Assembly: GCF_028688855.1 (NCBI RefSeq)
Contig: NZ_JAQTXI010000008.1
Span: forward strand, 99,622 to 163,621
From: Neomegalonema sp.
GTDB taxonomy: Bacteria; Pseudomonadota; Alphaproteobacteria; Rhodobacterales; Rhodobacteraceae
Reading direction: 5' to 3'
Length of the DNA: 64,000 nucleotides
Of this stretch, positions 1 through 9,649 are shown one piece after another. Position 1 is the first letter of the stretch; every line of letters starts with the position of its first letter. The translations under genes were made by a program, and so were the position numbers. A model generated the notes under the pieces. The model saw nothing but the letters and a program-made list of their open reading frames with translations, did no database searches and had not been told where the DNA came from.

Positions 1-1059
1 CGGACCCACGGCGGCGGCGTTCCATTCGGGGCTCTCGAAATCGTCGATGGAGACGAAGGTGGGCTCTCCGCCCATGGTGAGCCGCACGTCTCCGGCTTCG
101 AGGGCCTCGTCCACCTTGCGCCCGAGGGCGTCCAGCGCCTTCCAGGACTCCTCCGAGAAGGGCTTGCTGATGCGCGGATGCTCCGCCACGCGCGAGACCT
201 GCATGTCGAAGTCGAACTTCACTTCGGCGTAGGAGGCCAGACCCGCGATGGGGGCGGCGTTGCGGTAATGGGGCGTCGCGGCGAGGGGGATGTGGCTCTC
301 GCCCGCCAGAAGCCCGGAGGTTGGGTCGAACCCGATCCAGCCCGCGCCGGGGAGATAGGCCTCGACCCAGGCGTGCAGGTCGGTGAAGTCGTGATCCGTG
401 CCGGAGGGCCCGTCCAGCGCCTGACGATCCGGCTTGAGCTGGATCAGATAGCCCGAGACGAAACGCGCCGCGATCCCGAGCCGCCGCAGCAGATTCACCA
501 GAAGCCAGCTCGAATCCCGGCAGGAGCCGGAGCCGATCTCACAGGTCTGTTCGGGCGTCTGGACGCCGGGCTCCATGCGGATGACGTAGGACACCTTGCC
601 GGAGACGATCCGGTTCAGCCCGACGAGCATGTCTATGGTGCGCTGGCGGTCCCTGGGCAGGCTTTCGAGGAGGGCTTCGAAGAGCGGCCCGCCCTCCTCC
701 GGCTGGAGATAGGCCGCCAGATCGGGCGCGATGTCTTCGGAATACTGGAAGGGCCAGAACTCGCCGGATTCCTCGACGAAGAAGTCGAAGGGATTGTAGA
801 CGGTCATGTCCGCGACGAGGTCGACCGTGATCTTGAACTCGCGGACCGTCTCCGGGAAGACGAAGCGCGCCAGCCAGTTGCCGTAGACGTCCTGCTGGTG
901 GTTCACGAAATGCGGCTGAGGCTCCACCTTGAGGCTGTGCGAGATCACGCGCGTGCGGCTGTGCGGCGCCGGACGCAGCCGGATGATCTGCGGTCCGAGC
1001 GTGACCGGGCGGTCGTAAGCGTAATGCGTGACGTGACGGATGGCGGCTTTGATCGACAT
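1..1059 (-). CDS. transglutaminase-like protein with DUF2126-type C-terminus, N-terminal part (truncated by window edge)
   Basis: Read on the minus strand, this frame is open from an ATG at 1059 to the window edge (353 residues seen). Residues 1-160 look like a bacterial transglutaminase N-terminal domain. The papain-like core follows, with a visible Cys-His-Asp triad: C180 in [10 protein letters not shown]229 in [10 protein letters not shown] and D245 in GFDPTSG. The last residues ([14 protein letters not shown]) match what I recall as the beginning of the DUF2126 region of about 1100-residue proteins, so most of the protein lies outside. The family is often found with small transglutaminases and circularly permuted ATP-grasp proteins; its substrate is not known. 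GGAG lies 7 bases before the ATG. It is divergent from the dipeptide transporter. The family call is firm, the exact role is not. Confidence 0.85.
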   Translation of the reverse strand, partial: MSIKAAIRHVTHYAYDRPVTLGPQIIRLRPAPHSRTRVISHSLKVEPQPHFVNHQQDVYGNWLARFVFPETVREFKITVDLVADMTVYNPFDFFVEESGEFWPFQYSEDIAPDLAAYLQPEEGGPLFEALLESLPRDRQRTIDMLVGLNRIVSGKVSYVIRMEPGVQTPEQTCEIGSGSCRDSSWLLVNLLRRLGIAARFVSGYLIQLKPDRQALDGPSGTDHDFTDLHAWVEAYLPGAGWIGFDPTSGLLAGESHIPLAATPHYRNAAPIAGLASYAEVKFDFDMQVSRVAEHPRISKPFSEESWKALDALGRKVDEALEAGDVRLTMGGEPTFVSIDDFESPEWNAAAVGP

Positions 1060-1228
1060 GCGGGCTCTCCGGCGCTGGGGCGGATTCGTTATTTTTTTCA
1101 CAGTTCCGTTCGCGGCGCCACAGTCTCCGCCGGGTTTTTTGCGATGCGGCGCCCGATCCGCCCGCGCGTCCCTCCCGAGCGGCGGTCCGCCTCGCCTTCC
1201 GCGCGCCGGGGCGGGCTCGGGAACGGTC

Positions 1229-1257
1229 TTGACTTCGAGGTCCCGGCGTCCGCTAAT
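1229..1257 (+). promoter_or_regulatory. candidate sigma-70-type promoter of the dipeptide transporter operon
   Basis: TTGACT at 1229-1234 and GCTAAT at 1252-1257 are separated by 17 bases and lie about 60 bases before the chosen start of the binding-protein gene. Five of six and four of six bases match the classical -35 and -10 hexamers. The 1060-1318 gap is the only place for promoters of the two divergent units. This is inference from motif match and position. Confidence 0.45.
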
Positions 1258-1318
1258 CCATGACGAAGAGATGAACGCCGACGTCGGAACGACGCGGGGA
1301 GAACGGGAGAGGTTCGGC

Positions 1319-2932
1319 ATGTTGCATTCCGGAAAACGCGGCAAGGCCTGGATCGCGGCTGCGGCTCTGGCGGCCTTCGCCTGGAGCGCCTCGCCTTCGG
1401 CGCTTCTGGCGGCCACTCCGCCCGACACGCTGGTGGCCGCCTGGTCCATCGACGACGTGCTGACCCTCGATCCGGGCGAGGTCTTCGAATTCACCTCCTC
1501 GGAGATCATCGGCAACACCTACGAGACGCTGATCGGCTACGAGCTGGACGACGTCTCGAAGATCTTCGGCCGCGCCGCCGAAAGCTGGACCGTCTCCGGG
1601 GACGGCAAGACCTTCACCTTCAAGATGCGCGAGGACCGCGTCTTCGCCTCCGGGAATCCGATGACCGCCGAAGATGCGGTCTATTCGCTGGTGCGGGCGG
1701 TGAAGCTCGACAAGTCCCCGGCCTTCATCATCGGGCAGCTCGGATTCAATGCGGAGAACGTCGAGGCGAAGATCCGCCAGACCGGGGACTACACCTTCGA
1801 ATTCGAGACCGACAAGCCCTACGCCCCGACTCTGGTGCTCTATTGCCTGACCGCCACCGTGGCGGCGGTGGTGGACAAGAAGCTCGTCGAGGAGCACGCC
1901 GCCGACGGCGATTACGGCTACGGCTGGCTCAAGACGAACTACGCGGGCTCCGGCCCCTTCTCGATCCGCGAATGGCGCCCGAACGAGGCGATCATCCTGG
2001 AGCGCAATCCCCATTACGCGGGCGCGGCGCCCGCCATGGCCCGGGCCATCTACCGGCATATCCCCGAGCCCGCCGCCCAGCGCCTGCTGCTGGAGGCCGG
2101 CGACGTGGACATCGCCCGCAACCTCGGGCCCGAGGAGATGGCGGCCCTCGCCTCCAATCCGGACATCCGGATGCAGGAGGGCGTGAAGGGCACGGTCTAT
2201 TATCTCGGCCTGAACCAGAAGAACCCGAACCTCGCGAAGCCCGAGGTGCGTCAGGCGCTGAAGCATCTCGTGGATTACAGCGCCATCGCCGACACCATCA
2301 TGAAGGGCCGCGCGCGGGTGCATCAGGCCTTCCTGCCGGACGGCTTCCTCGGCGCGCTGGACGAAACCCCCTTCGCGCTGGATGTGGAGAAGGCGAAGGC
2401 CCTGCTCGCGGAGGCGGGGCTTCCGGAGGGCTTCACCGTCACGATGGACACCCGCAACACCAACGACGTCACCAGCATGGCGACCGCCATCCAGCAGACC
2501 TTCGCGCTCGGCGGGGTGAAGCTGGAGATCATCCCCGGCGACGGCGGCCAGACCCTGACCAAATATCGCGCCCGCACCCATGACATCTACATCGGCCAGT
2601 GGGGCGCCGATTATCAGGATCCTCACACCAACGCCGACACCTTCGCCCGCAACGCCGACAACTCCGACGGCGCCGCCGCCAAGCCCCTCGCCTGGCGCAA
2701 CGCCTGGGACATCCCCGAGATGACCGCGCAAACCGACGCCGCCATGCTGGAATCCGACGCCGCCAGACGCGCGGAGATGTATCTGAGCCTCCAGCGCGAG
2801 CATCAGCAGGTCTCGCCCTTCGTGATCATGTTCCAGCAGATCGAGACCGCCGCCACGCGCGCCAACGTGCATGGCTTCGTGATCGGGCCGTCGTTCAACG
2901 ACAACTCCATCGCCGGCGTGACGAAGGACTGA
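1319..2932 (+). CDS. dipeptide/oligopeptide ABC transporter, periplasmic binding protein (SBP_bac_5 family)
   Basis: About 537 residues, the usual size for DppA/OppA-type binding proteins. The start at 1319 is preferred because GGGAGAGG lies six bases upstream and because it opens directly onto a signal peptide (basic MLHSGKRGK, then an Ala-rich hydrophobic core ending near LLAATPP). An in-frame ATG at 1271 would add a charged leader and has a poorly placed ribosome site. The mature part carries the family pattern: [18 protein letters not shown] near the N-terminus, then [20 protein letters not shown] and [12 protein letters not shown]. It binds peptides in the periplasm and delivers them to the two permeases encoded directly downstream. 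The exact peptide specificity cannot be read. Confidence 0.9.
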   Translation: MLHSGKRGKAWIAAAALAAFAWSASPSALLAATPPDTLVAAWSIDDVLTLDPGEVFEFTSSEIIGNTYETLIGYELDDVSKIFGRAAESWTVSGDGKTFTFKMREDRVFASGNPMTAEDAVYSLVRAVKLDKSPAFIIGQLGFNAENVEAKIRQTGDYTFEFETDKPYAPTLVLYCLTATVAAVVDKKLVEEHAADGDYGYGWLKTNYAGSGPFSIREWRPNEAIILERNPHYAGAAPAMARAIYRHIPEPAAQRLLLEAGDVDIARNLGPEEMAALASNPDIRMQEGVKGTVYYLGLNQKNPNLAKPEVRQALKHLVDYSAIADTIMKGRARVHQAFLPDGFLGALDETPFALDVEKAKALLAEAGLPEGFTVTMDTRNTNDVTSMATAIQQTFALGGVKLEIIPGDGGQTLTKYRARTHDIYIGQWGADYQDPHTNADTFARNADNSDGAAAKPLAWRNAWDIPEMTAQTDAAMLESDAARRAEMYLSLQREHQQVSPFVIMFQQIETAATRANVHGFVIGPSFNDNSIAGVTKD

Positions 2933-2938
2933 CGCGCC

Positions 2939-4042
2939 ATGCAGGCGCGACAGGAGGCCCCGGCGTCCGCAGAGGCGCCGGAGAGGCCGGAGTCTGAAGC
3001 GGAGAGCGTCCGGACGCGCGTGCTCCGGTTTCTCCGGGGCGTGGGCGGGCTGGCCTTTTCTCTGGCCGTGACGCTGCTGGGACTTCTGGTGGTGACCTTC
3101 CTCATCGGGCGGGTGGTGCCGGTGGATCCGGTGCTCTCGATCATCGGCGACCGGGCGCCCGCCTCGACCTATGACCGGGTCTATCGGGAGCTGGGGCTCG
3201 ACCGGCCCATGGTCGAACAGTTCTGGATCTATCTGAAGAAGGTCCTTTCCGGAGATTTCGGCGAAAGCTTCCTGACCAAGCGTCCGATCCTGGACGACCT
3301 GCGGCGGGTCTTTCCGGCCACCTTCGAACTGGCGACCCTGGGGCTGATCCTCGGGGTGGCGATCGGGGCGCCGATGGGCGTCGCGGCGGCGGCCTGGAAG
3401 GGAAGCTGGGTCGACCAGATCATCCGGGTGCTGTGCCTCGTGGGCTATTCCGCGCCGATCTTCTGGCTCGGCCTGATGGGGCTTCTGATCTTCTATGCGA
3501 ATCTGGGCTGGGTCTCGGGGCCGGGACGCATCGGCATCGCCCATGAGTTCAGCTTCCAGCCCCGCACGGGAATCCTGCTGCTCGACAGCGCCCTGCAGGG
3601 GCGCTGGGACGTCTTCCGCAACGTCTTCTCGCACATCATCCTTCCGGCCTGCATCCTGGGCTATTTCTCGATGGCCTACATCTGCCGCATGACGCGCAGC
3701 TTCATGCTGCACGAGCTGTCTCAGGAATATGTGACGGCGGCGCGGGTCAAGGGAATCTCCGAGACGCGGATCATCTGGCGTCATGCGCTGCGCAACGCCG
3801 CCGTGCCGATGATCACGGTGGTCGGCCTCTCCTACATCAACCTGCTGGAGGGCTCCGTGCTGACCGAGACGATCTTCGCCTGGCCGGGGCTCGGGCAATA
3901 TCTCACGAATTCGCTCCAGAACGCGGACATGAACGCGGTCCTCGGCTCGACCTTGGTGATCGGCGTGGTCTTCGTGCTCATCAACCTGGTTTCGGACCTG
4001 CTCTATCGTCTGCTGGACCCGCGCGTGAGGAGGGGCTCATGA
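2939..4042 (+). CDS. dipeptide ABC transporter permease, DppB-type
   Basis: 367 residues with about six membrane segments. An unusually long cytoplasmic N-terminus of about 35 residues, rich in Glu and Arg, precedes the first helix. The DppB hallmarks are present: a large periplasmic loop after helix 1 (RELGLDRPMVEQFWIYLKK, then DFGESF), and the cytoplasmic EAA loop EYVTAARVKGISETRIIWRH, which docks onto the ATPases. It forms the channel with the next gene product. It starts six bases after the binding-protein gene, and its stop overlaps the start of the next permease gene as ATGA, indicating translational coupling. Confidence 0.92.
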   Translation: MQARQEAPASAEAPERPESEAESVRTRVLRFLRGVGGLAFSLAVTLLGLLVVTFLIGRVVPVDPVLSIIGDRAPASTYDRVYRELGLDRPMVEQFWIYLKKVLSGDFGESFLTKRPILDDLRRVFPATFELATLGLILGVAIGAPMGVAAAAWKGSWVDQIIRVLCLVGYSAPIFWLGLMGLLIFYANLGWVSGPGRIGIAHEFSFQPRTGILLLDSALQGRWDVFRNVFSHIILPACILGYFSMAYICRMTRSFMLHELSQEYVTAARVKGISETRIIWRHALRNAAVPMITVVGLSYINLLEGSVLTETIFAWPGLGQYLTNSLQNADMNAVLGSTLVIGVVFVLINLVSDLLYRLLDPRVRRGS

Positions 4043-4977
4043 CGGCGCCTTTCGAGCCGCAACCCTTCACCTGGTCGGGCCGCCGCGCCTGGCTGCTCTC
4101 CGAGGAGCCCGGATCGCGCCGACAGGCCCGGCTCGGCTCCTTCTACCGGGGCTGGCTGGCGCTGAGGGAGAATCCTCTGGCGATGGTCGGTCTGGCGGTG
4201 GTGGTCGGGCTGGCGCTGGTCGCGGCCCTCGCCGACGTGATCGCGCCGGGGAATCCGCTCATCGGCGGCCCCCTGCGGACGGAACGGCTTCTGCCGCCCT
4301 CGGCGGCGCACTGGATGGGCACCGACGATCAGGCGCGCGACATCTTCACCCGCGTGATCCACGGCGCGCGCCTGACGCTTCAGGTGGTGGCGCTCGTGGT
4401 GGTGACGGCCACGCCCATCGGACTTCTGGTCGGAACCACGGCGGGTTACTTCGGCGGCTGGGTCGACGCCGTGCTGATGCGGATCACCGACATCTTTCTG
4501 GCCTTCCCGCGGCTGATTCTGGCTCTGGCCTTCGTGGCGGCTCTGGGGCCGGGGATCGAGAACGCGGTGATCGCGATCGCTCTGACCTCATGGCCGCAAT
4601 ACGCCCGGCTCGCCCGCGCCGAGACCATGACCATCCGGCACAGCGACTTCATCAGCGCCGCGCGGCTTCAGGGCGCGAGTTCGGCGCGGATTCTCTGGGG
4701 CCATGTGGCGCCGCTCTGTCTGCCTTCGGTGGTGATCCGCGTGACGCTCGACATGGCGGGCATCATCCTGACGGCGGCGGGACTCGGCTTCCTCGGGCTC
4801 GGCGCCCAGCCCCCCGAGCCCGAATGGGGCGCGATGGTCGCCACGGGACGCCGCTTCATCGTCGATCAATGGTGGGTGGCGGCCATGCCGGGCCTGGCGA
4901 TCTTCGTGGTGTCGCTCGGGTTCAACCTGCTCGGCGACGGGCTGCGCGACGCGCTCGACCCCAAGGCCGCGAGATGA
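4039..4977 (+). CDS. dipeptide ABC transporter permease, DppC-type
   Basis: 312 residues. An N-terminal cytoplasmic segment is followed by a helix near residues 50-75 (MVGLAVVVGLALVAAL), then the DppC signature loop with HWMGTDDQARDIFTRVIHGARLTL and further helices. The EAA loop is SDFISAARLQGASSARILWGH, and the end is the typical GFNLLGDGLRDALDPK. It is the second half of the inner-membrane channel. It overlaps the gene before (4 bp) and the ATPase gene after (ATGA at 4974-4977), so five transporter genes form one tightly coupled operon. Confidence 0.93.
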   Translation: MTAPFEPQPFTWSGRRAWLLSEEPGSRRQARLGSFYRGWLALRENPLAMVGLAVVVGLALVAALADVIAPGNPLIGGPLRTERLLPPSAAHWMGTDDQARDIFTRVIHGARLTLQVVALVVVTATPIGLLVGTTAGYFGGWVDAVLMRITDIFLAFPRLILALAFVAALGPGIENAVIAIALTSWPQYARLARAETMTIRHSDFISAARLQGASSARILWGHVAPLCLPSVVIRVTLDMAGIILTAAGLGFLGLGAQPPEPEWGAMVATGRRFIVDQWWVAAMPGLAIFVVSLGFNLLGDGLRDALDPKAAR

Positions 4978-5807
4978 CGGAGCTTCTGAAGGTCGAGGAT
5001 CTGCGGATCACCTTCCCCACGCGCCAGGGCCCCCGCGAGGCGGTGCGCGGCGTGAGCTTCACCCTCGGCCGCGAGCGTCTGGGGGTTGTGGGGGAATCGG
5101 GCTCGGGGAAGTCCCAGACGGGCAGGGCGCTCATGGGCCTGACGCCGCCGCCGGGCGTCGCGACGGCCAGAACCCTGAGCTTCGACGGTCAGGATCTGCG
5201 CGGCGCGGGGAAGCGCCAGTGGCGGGCTCTGCGCGGCAGGCGCATCGCCATGGTGATGCAGGACCCGAAATATTCGCTCAATCCGGTGATGACCGTGGGC
5301 CGCCAGATCTCCGAGGCCCTCGGGCGGGTGGGGGGGCTGAGCAGTCGCGAAAAGCGCGCGAAGGCGCTGGCCATGCTGGAGGCGGTGATGATCCGCGATC
5401 CGGAGCGGGTTTACGATTCCTACCCCCATGAGCTTTCGGGCGGCATGGGCCAGCGCGCGATGATCGCCATGATGCTGGCGCCGGACCCGGATCTGCTCAT
5501 CGCCGACGAACCCACCTCCGCGCTGGACGTGACCGTGCGCATCGAGGTGCTGCGCATCATGGACCGCCTCGTCTCCGAGCGCGGGATGGGCCTGATCTTC
5601 ATCAGCCATGATCTGAAGCTCGTCTCGCAATTCTGCGACCGGGTGCTGGTGATGTATGCGGGGCGGGTGGTCGAGGAGCTGGCCGCCGCGGATCTGGCTT
5701 CGGCGCAACATCCCTATACCCGGGGGCTGATGCGCTGCACGCCGGATCTCGACCATGACCTGCGCCCCCTCCCGACCCTCCGGCGCGACGCGGAGTGGGC
5801 GAAATGA
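4974..5807 (+). CDS. dipeptide ABC transporter ATP-binding protein, DppD-type
   Basis: 277 residues from the ATG at 4974, which overlaps the preceding stop. An open frame extends further upstream, but only inside the permease gene. Walker A is GESGSGKSQ, the signature is LSGGMGQR and Walker B is LLIADEPTSALD, with the switch His in FISHDLKLV. The protein ends soon after HPYTRGLMRCTPDLDHD, shorter than the roughly 330 residues of E. coli DppD, so the C-terminal iron-sulfur or oligopeptide-binding extension seen in some relatives is reduced. It should pair with the next ATPase as a heterodimer that drives transport. Confidence 0.92.
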   Translation: MTELLKVEDLRITFPTRQGPREAVRGVSFTLGRERLGVVGESGSGKSQTGRALMGLTPPPGVATARTLSFDGQDLRGAGKRQWRALRGRRIAMVMQDPKYSLNPVMTVGRQISEALGRVGGLSSREKRAKALAMLEAVMIRDPERVYDSYPHELSGGMGQRAMIAMMLAPDPDLLIADEPTSALDVTVRIEVLRIMDRLVSERGMGLIFISHDLKLVSQFCDRVLVMYAGRVVEELAAADLASAQHPYTRGLMRCTPDLDHDLRPLPTLRRDAEWAK

Positions 5808-6553
5808 TCGAAGTCGAGGATCTGGAGGTCGCCTTCGGGCGGGTGAAGGCGGTGCGGGGCGTCTCGCTGAGCGTGCCCGAGGGCGAGAGCTTCGGGATCG
5901 TCGGGGAATCGGGCTCGGGGAAATCCACCGTGCTGCGGGCGATCTGCGGTCTGGCGCCGATTTCGGGCGGACGCGTCCGGGTGGCGGGCGAGGAGCTGCG
6001 CAAGACCGCCCGTTCGGCGGGATTCCATCGCAGCGTCCAGATGGTCTTTCAGGACCCCTACGGCTCGCTGCATCCGCGCCATACGGTCGACCGCGTGCTC
6101 TCGGAGCCTCTGGCCATCCATCGCTTCGACGACCGCGAAGGGCGCATCCGCCGGGTTCTGGAGGCGGTGGGGCTCGGGCCGGGCTTCCGCTTCCGCTATC
6201 CGCATCAGCTTTCGGGCGGACAGCGTCAGCGCGTGGCCATCGCGCGGGCGTTGATCCTGGAGCCGAAGATCCTGCTGCTCGACGAACCCACCTCCGCGCT
6301 CGACGCCTCGATTCAGGCCGAGGTGCTGAATCTGCTCGACGATCTGCGCGCCCGGCGCGGGCTGACCTATCTGATGGTCAGCCATGACCTTGCTGTGGTG
6401 GCGCATATGTGCGACCGGCTTCTGGTGATGAGCCAGGGGCTCGAGGTCGAGACCCTGACCCGCGAGGCCCTCCGGCGCCGCGCCGCGACGCAGGATTACA
6501 CGCGGCGGCTTCTGGCCGCCTCCGAAGGCTATCCCGCGCAGGAGACTCCATGA
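5804..6553 (+). CDS. dipeptide ABC transporter ATP-binding protein, DppF-type
   Basis: 249 residues from ATG 5804, which overlaps the previous stop as ATGA; an in-frame GTG at 5795 is a less likely alternative. Walker A is GESGSGKST, the signature LSGGQRQR, Walker B ILLLDEPTSALD, and the H-loop MVSHDLAVV. A DppF-like feature is the HRSVQMVFQDPYGSLHPRH segment after Walker A. Like its partner it lacks a long C-terminal extension. Its stop overlaps the start of the dipeptidase gene, tying uptake to hydrolysis. Confidence 0.92.
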   Translation: MIEVEDLEVAFGRVKAVRGVSLSVPEGESFGIVGESGSGKSTVLRAICGLAPISGGRVRVAGEELRKTARSAGFHRSVQMVFQDPYGSLHPRHTVDRVLSEPLAIHRFDDREGRIRRVLEAVGLGPGFRFRYPHQLSGGQRQRVAIARALILEPKILLLDEPTSALDASIQAEVLNLLDDLRARRGLTYLMVSHDLAVVAHMCDRLLVMSQGLEVETLTREALRRRAATQDYTRRLLAASEGYPAQETP

Positions 6554-7614
6554 CGCCCCCTCTTCCCCAGACCTTCGACGGCCATAACGACTTTCTCCTG
6601 AGGCTCTTCCGCGCGCCCCATCTGCGGGAGCGCATCTGGCGCGAGGGCGAAGGCCATGGCCAGCTCGATCTTCCGCGCATGAGGGCGGGGGGCTTCGTCG
6701 GGGGCTTCTTCGCCATCTACATGCCTTCGCCCGAGGCCTTCGACGACGAAGCCTTTCAGCGCATGATGCGCAATCCGCCCTATCAGGTGCCCTTGCCCGC
6801 GCCCCTGCCTCTGGAGGCGGCGCAGCCCATGGCTCTGGCGATGATGGGACATCTGCTCTGGCTGGAGCGCACGGGGGATCTGCAGATCTGCCGCAGCCTG
6901 GCGGAGATCCGCGCGGCCATGGCCGCCGGACGCATCGCCGCCGTCGCCCATATGGAGGGCGCCGAGGCCATCGGCCCCGATCTCGACGCGCTTTACGTCT
7001 GGCATGAAGCGGGCCTGCGCTCTCTGGGGCCGGTCTGGTCGCGCCCGACGGCCTTCGGCCATGGCGTTCCCTTCGCCTTTCCCTCCTCGCCCGACACCGG
7101 GCCGGGGCTGACTCCGGCGGGTCGGGATCTGGCGCGGCTCTGCGACGAGCTGAAGATCATGATCGACCTCTCGCACATCAACGAGAAGGGGTTCGACGAC
7201 GTCGCCCGCCTGACCTCCGGGCCTCTGGTGGCGACGCATTCCAACGCCCATGCGGTCACGCCCTCGAGCCGGAATCTGACCGACCGCCAATTGCGCCAGA
7301 TCGCCGAGCGCGACGGCATGGTGGGTCTGAATTTCGCGGTGGCCTTCCTGCGCGCCGACGGGCGGCAGGACGCCGACACGCCGCTGGAGGACATGCTCCG
7401 CCATCTGGATCATCTGATCGGGATTCTGGGCGAGGATCGCGTGGGGCTCGGCTCGGATTTCGACGGCGCCGAGATTCCGGCCGAGATCCGCGACGTCTCG
7501 GGTCTGCCGAAGCTCTGGGAGGCCTGCCGTCGCCATGGCTATGGCGAGGAGCTGATCGACAAGCTGGCTTCGCGCAACTGGCTGGCGCTGCTCGGACGGG
7601 TCTGGGGCGACTGA
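6550..7614 (+). CDS. membrane-dipeptidase family (M19) metallopeptidase
   Basis: 354 residues, an amidohydrolase-fold zinc dipeptidase. Family markers in order are FDGHNDFLLRL at the N-terminus (metal-binding HxD), HMEGAEAIG (bridging Glu), DLSHINEKGFDDV and THSNAHAV (metal-binding His) and LGSDFDG near the C-terminus. There is no signal peptide, so it is probably cytoplasmic, unlike the mammalian enzyme. M19 enzymes hydrolyse dipeptides, often including those with a D-residue at the C-terminal position. Its 4-bp overlap with the transporter ATPase gene suggests that it cleaves the imported peptides. The true start at 6550 opens directly on the conserved metal motif. A longer in-frame extension upstream is antisense-free but lies inside the ATPase gene. 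Confidence 0.9.
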   Translation: MTPPLPQTFDGHNDFLLRLFRAPHLRERIWREGEGHGQLDLPRMRAGGFVGGFFAIYMPSPEAFDDEAFQRMMRNPPYQVPLPAPLPLEAAQPMALAMMGHLLWLERTGDLQICRSLAEIRAAMAAGRIAAVAHMEGAEAIGPDLDALYVWHEAGLRSLGPVWSRPTAFGHGVPFAFPSSPDTGPGLTPAGRDLARLCDELKIMIDLSHINEKGFDDVARLTSGPLVATHSNAHAVTPSSRNLTDRQLRQIAERDGMVGLNFAVAFLRADGRQDADTPLEDMLRHLDHLIGILGEDRVGLGSDFDGAEIPAEIRDVSGLPKLWEACRRHGYGEELIDKLASRNWLALLGRVWGD

Positions 7615-7623
7615 GGCCGAAAA

Positions 7624-7649
7624 GGGCGACTCCCCTGCGGGAATCGCCC
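7624..7649 (-). terminator. hairpin between convergent genes, terminator-like mainly for the minus strand
   Basis: GGGCGACTCC (7624-7633) pairs with GGAATCGCCC (7640-7649), with one imperfect pair and a 6-base loop. On the minus strand the stem is followed by CCCTTTT, giving a short U-run. On the plus strand no U-run follows. It lies between the convergent dipeptidase and acyl-CoA-enzyme genes and probably ends transcription of the minus-strand operon. Confidence 0.55.
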
Positions 7650-7679
7650 CTCTCCTCCGCCCGGCCCGGACTGCGGGCG

Positions 7680-9647
7680 TCAGGAAGAGCGGCGGCCCGT
7701 GGCGAACATGGGGCCGCCGCGCCAGCGGGGGAAGCCGTAGCCGTGGATCTCGACCAGATCCACGTCCGAGGGCTGAAGCGCCACGCCTTCCGCAAGGATG
7801 GCCTCGCCCTCCGCCGCCATTTCGCCGACGAGCCTTTCCGCGATGGCCTTGCGGTCCAGCGGCGCACCCGGCGCGATCCGCGGCGCGAGAAGCTCCGCCG
7901 TCGCCGCCGAAGCCTGAGGCTTGCGCTCGCCGGGCGCGTAGTCATACCAGCCGCCGCCGGTTTTCTGACCCTTGCGGCCCGCCCTGACGAGGAGATCGCC
8001 GAGGGTTTCCGGGACGTCATGTCCCGCCGCCCTTGCGCCTTCGCGTTGCAGGAAGGCGATGTCCAGCCCGCCGAGATCCTGCGCCTCGAAAGGCCCCATG
8101 GCGAAGCCGTGATCCCGCATGGCGGCGTCCACCTCCGCGATGGGGACGCCCTGACGCACGAGGCCTTCGGCGGCGGCGCGATAGCGCTTGAGAATCCGGT
8201 TGCCGATGAAGCCCTCGCAGATTCCGGCCTGAACCGGGATCTTGCCCAGAGCCCGCGCCAGAGCGAAGCCGGTCGCCAGGGTTTCCGGCGAGGTCTCGGG
8301 GACCGGCACGATCTCCAGAAGCTTCATGACGTTGGCCGGGCTGAAGAAATGCAGCCCGATGAAGCGTTCCGGATGAGGCAGGCCCTCGGCGATGGCGCGC
8401 GGATCGAGATAAGAGGTGTTGGTGGCGAGGATCGCCTCGGGGCGGCAATGACGCGTCAGCTCCGCGAAGACGGCGCGTTTGACGCCGATCTCCTCGAAGA
8501 CCGCCTCGACGACGAGATCCGCCTCCGCGAGAGCGGCGTAATCCGTCGAGAAGCTCGCGCCTGCCATGCGCGCCTCGGCCTGGGCCTCGGTGAGCTTGCC
8601 GCGCTTGACGCCGCCCGCGAAGATCCCGCGCAGATTGGCTTCGCCCCGCGCCAGAGCCTCGGCGTCGCGCTCGATCAGCATGACGGAGAATCCGGCGTCG
8701 CGGAGCGCGGCGGCGATGCCCGCGCCCATGGTGCCGCCGCCGATCACCCCGACCCGCTTCAGCGCCTTCGGCTCGACGCCCTTCAGATGGGCCGGACGCG
8801 GCGCCGCGCGCTCGGCGAAGAAGACCGCCCGCAAGGCCGCCGCCTGCTCCGAGCCGCGCAGATCAAGGAAGGTCGCGCGCTCGAAGGCCATGGCCTCGGC
8901 GAAGGAGGCCTCCGCCGCCTTGCGCAGGCTGGCCAGAGCCCGCAAGGGCGCGGCCTCGCCTTTGGCGCGCTTGCCCACGGCGGATTCCTGCTCGGCCCAG
9001 AAGCCCGGCTCCGGGGCGATCACGGGGCGCTCCGAAGTCTTGGGCGGCAGGGGCCGGGTCAGGGCCTCGCGGGCGAAGGCGAGGGCTCCCGCGCGCAGAT
9101 CCTCGCCCGGATCCTCGCCCGATATCACGGCGTCGATCAGCCCGGCGGCTTTGGCCCTGGCGGCCTTCAGAGGCCTCCCGCTGGTGATTAACTCCGCCGC
9201 CGCCGCGACTCCGGCCAGACGCGGCGTGCGCACCGTGCCCGAAGCGCCGGGGATGATCCCCAAAGTCACCTCGGGCAGCCCGACGGAAGCGCTTTCAAGC
9301 GCCACGCGGAAGCGGCAGCCCAGAGCCACCTCGAAGCCGCCGCCCAGAGCCGAGCCGTGAATCGCGGCGATCCAGGGTTTCGCCGCGCGCTCGATGCGGT
9401 CCACGAGGTCCGGGAGATGCGGCTCCATGGGCGGCTTGCCGAATTCGGAGACGTCCGCTCCGGCGATGAAGGTGCGGCCCGCGCAGAGCAGGACCACGGC
9501 CTTGACCTCCGGATCGGCGTCGAGATGATCCGCCGCCGTCCAGAGCCCCTGACGCAAACCTTGGGACAGGGCGTTGACCGGCGGGTTATCCACGACGACG
9601 ACGCCGATCTCGCCCTCGCGCCCGATGCTGACGACGCTCATGCTCAT
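7680..9647 (-). CDS. fused enoyl-CoA hydratase / 3-hydroxyacyl-CoA dehydrogenase (FadB-like)
   Basis: 655 residues. The N-terminal crotonase domain (about 1-190) shows the oxyanion-hole segments GRTFIAGADVSEFG and AIHGSALGGGFEVALGC, and GLPEVTLGIIPGASGT. An NAD-binding dehydrogenase domain starts near residue 295 with GVIGGGTMGAGIA, followed by NTSYLD and GLHFFSPANVMKLLEIV (catalytic His), and two C-terminal dehydrogenase helical domains with EGFIGNRI. It carries out hydration of a 2-enoyl-CoA and oxidation of the 3-hydroxyacyl-CoA. It is the last gene of a liv-type transporter operon, two bases after livF, and that operon is divergent from paaG. No separate paaF or paaH gene is present, so I infer that it performs the 2,3-dehydroadipyl-CoA and 3-hydroxyadipyl-CoA steps. 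A general beta-oxidation role is the alternative. Confidence 0.88.
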   Translation of the reverse strand: MSMSVVSIGREGEIGVVVVDNPPVNALSQGLRQGLWTAADHLDADPEVKAVVLLCAGRTFIAGADVSEFGKPPMEPHLPDLVDRIERAAKPWIAAIHGSALGGGFEVALGCRFRVALESASVGLPEVTLGIIPGASGTVRTPRLAGVAAAAELITSGRPLKAARAKAAGLIDAVISGEDPGEDLRAGALAFAREALTRPLPPKTSERPVIAPEPGFWAEQESAVGKRAKGEAAPLRALASLRKAAEASFAEAMAFERATFLDLRGSEQAAALRAVFFAERAAPRPAHLKGVEPKALKRVGVIGGGTMGAGIAAALRDAGFSVMLIERDAEALARGEANLRGIFAGGVKRGKLTEAQAEARMAGASFSTDYAALAEADLVVEAVFEEIGVKRAVFAELTRHCRPEAILATNTSYLDPRAIAEGLPHPERFIGLHFFSPANVMKLLEIVPVPETSPETLATGFALARALGKIPVQAGICEGFIGNRILKRYRAAAEGLVRQGVPIAEVDAAMRDHGFAMGPFEAQDLGGLDIAFLQREGARAAGHDVPETLGDLLVRAGRKGQKTGGGWYDYAPGERKPQASAATAELLAPRIAPGAPLDRKAIAERLVGEMAAEGEAILAEGVALQPSDVDLVEIHGYGFPRWRGGPMFATGRRSS

Positions 9648-9649
9648 GT

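Noticed and set aside
1090..1140. T-rich runs between the divergent transglutaminase-like and binding-protein genes as terminators
   Set aside because: No stem precedes either run, and both neighbouring genes are transcribed away from this gap.
1253..3898. 881-residue minus-strand open frame opposite the dipeptide transporter genes
   Set aside because: It is antisense to well-supported genes, is rich in His, Arg, Asp and Gly as expected of a high-GC shadow frame, and shows no recognisable domain.
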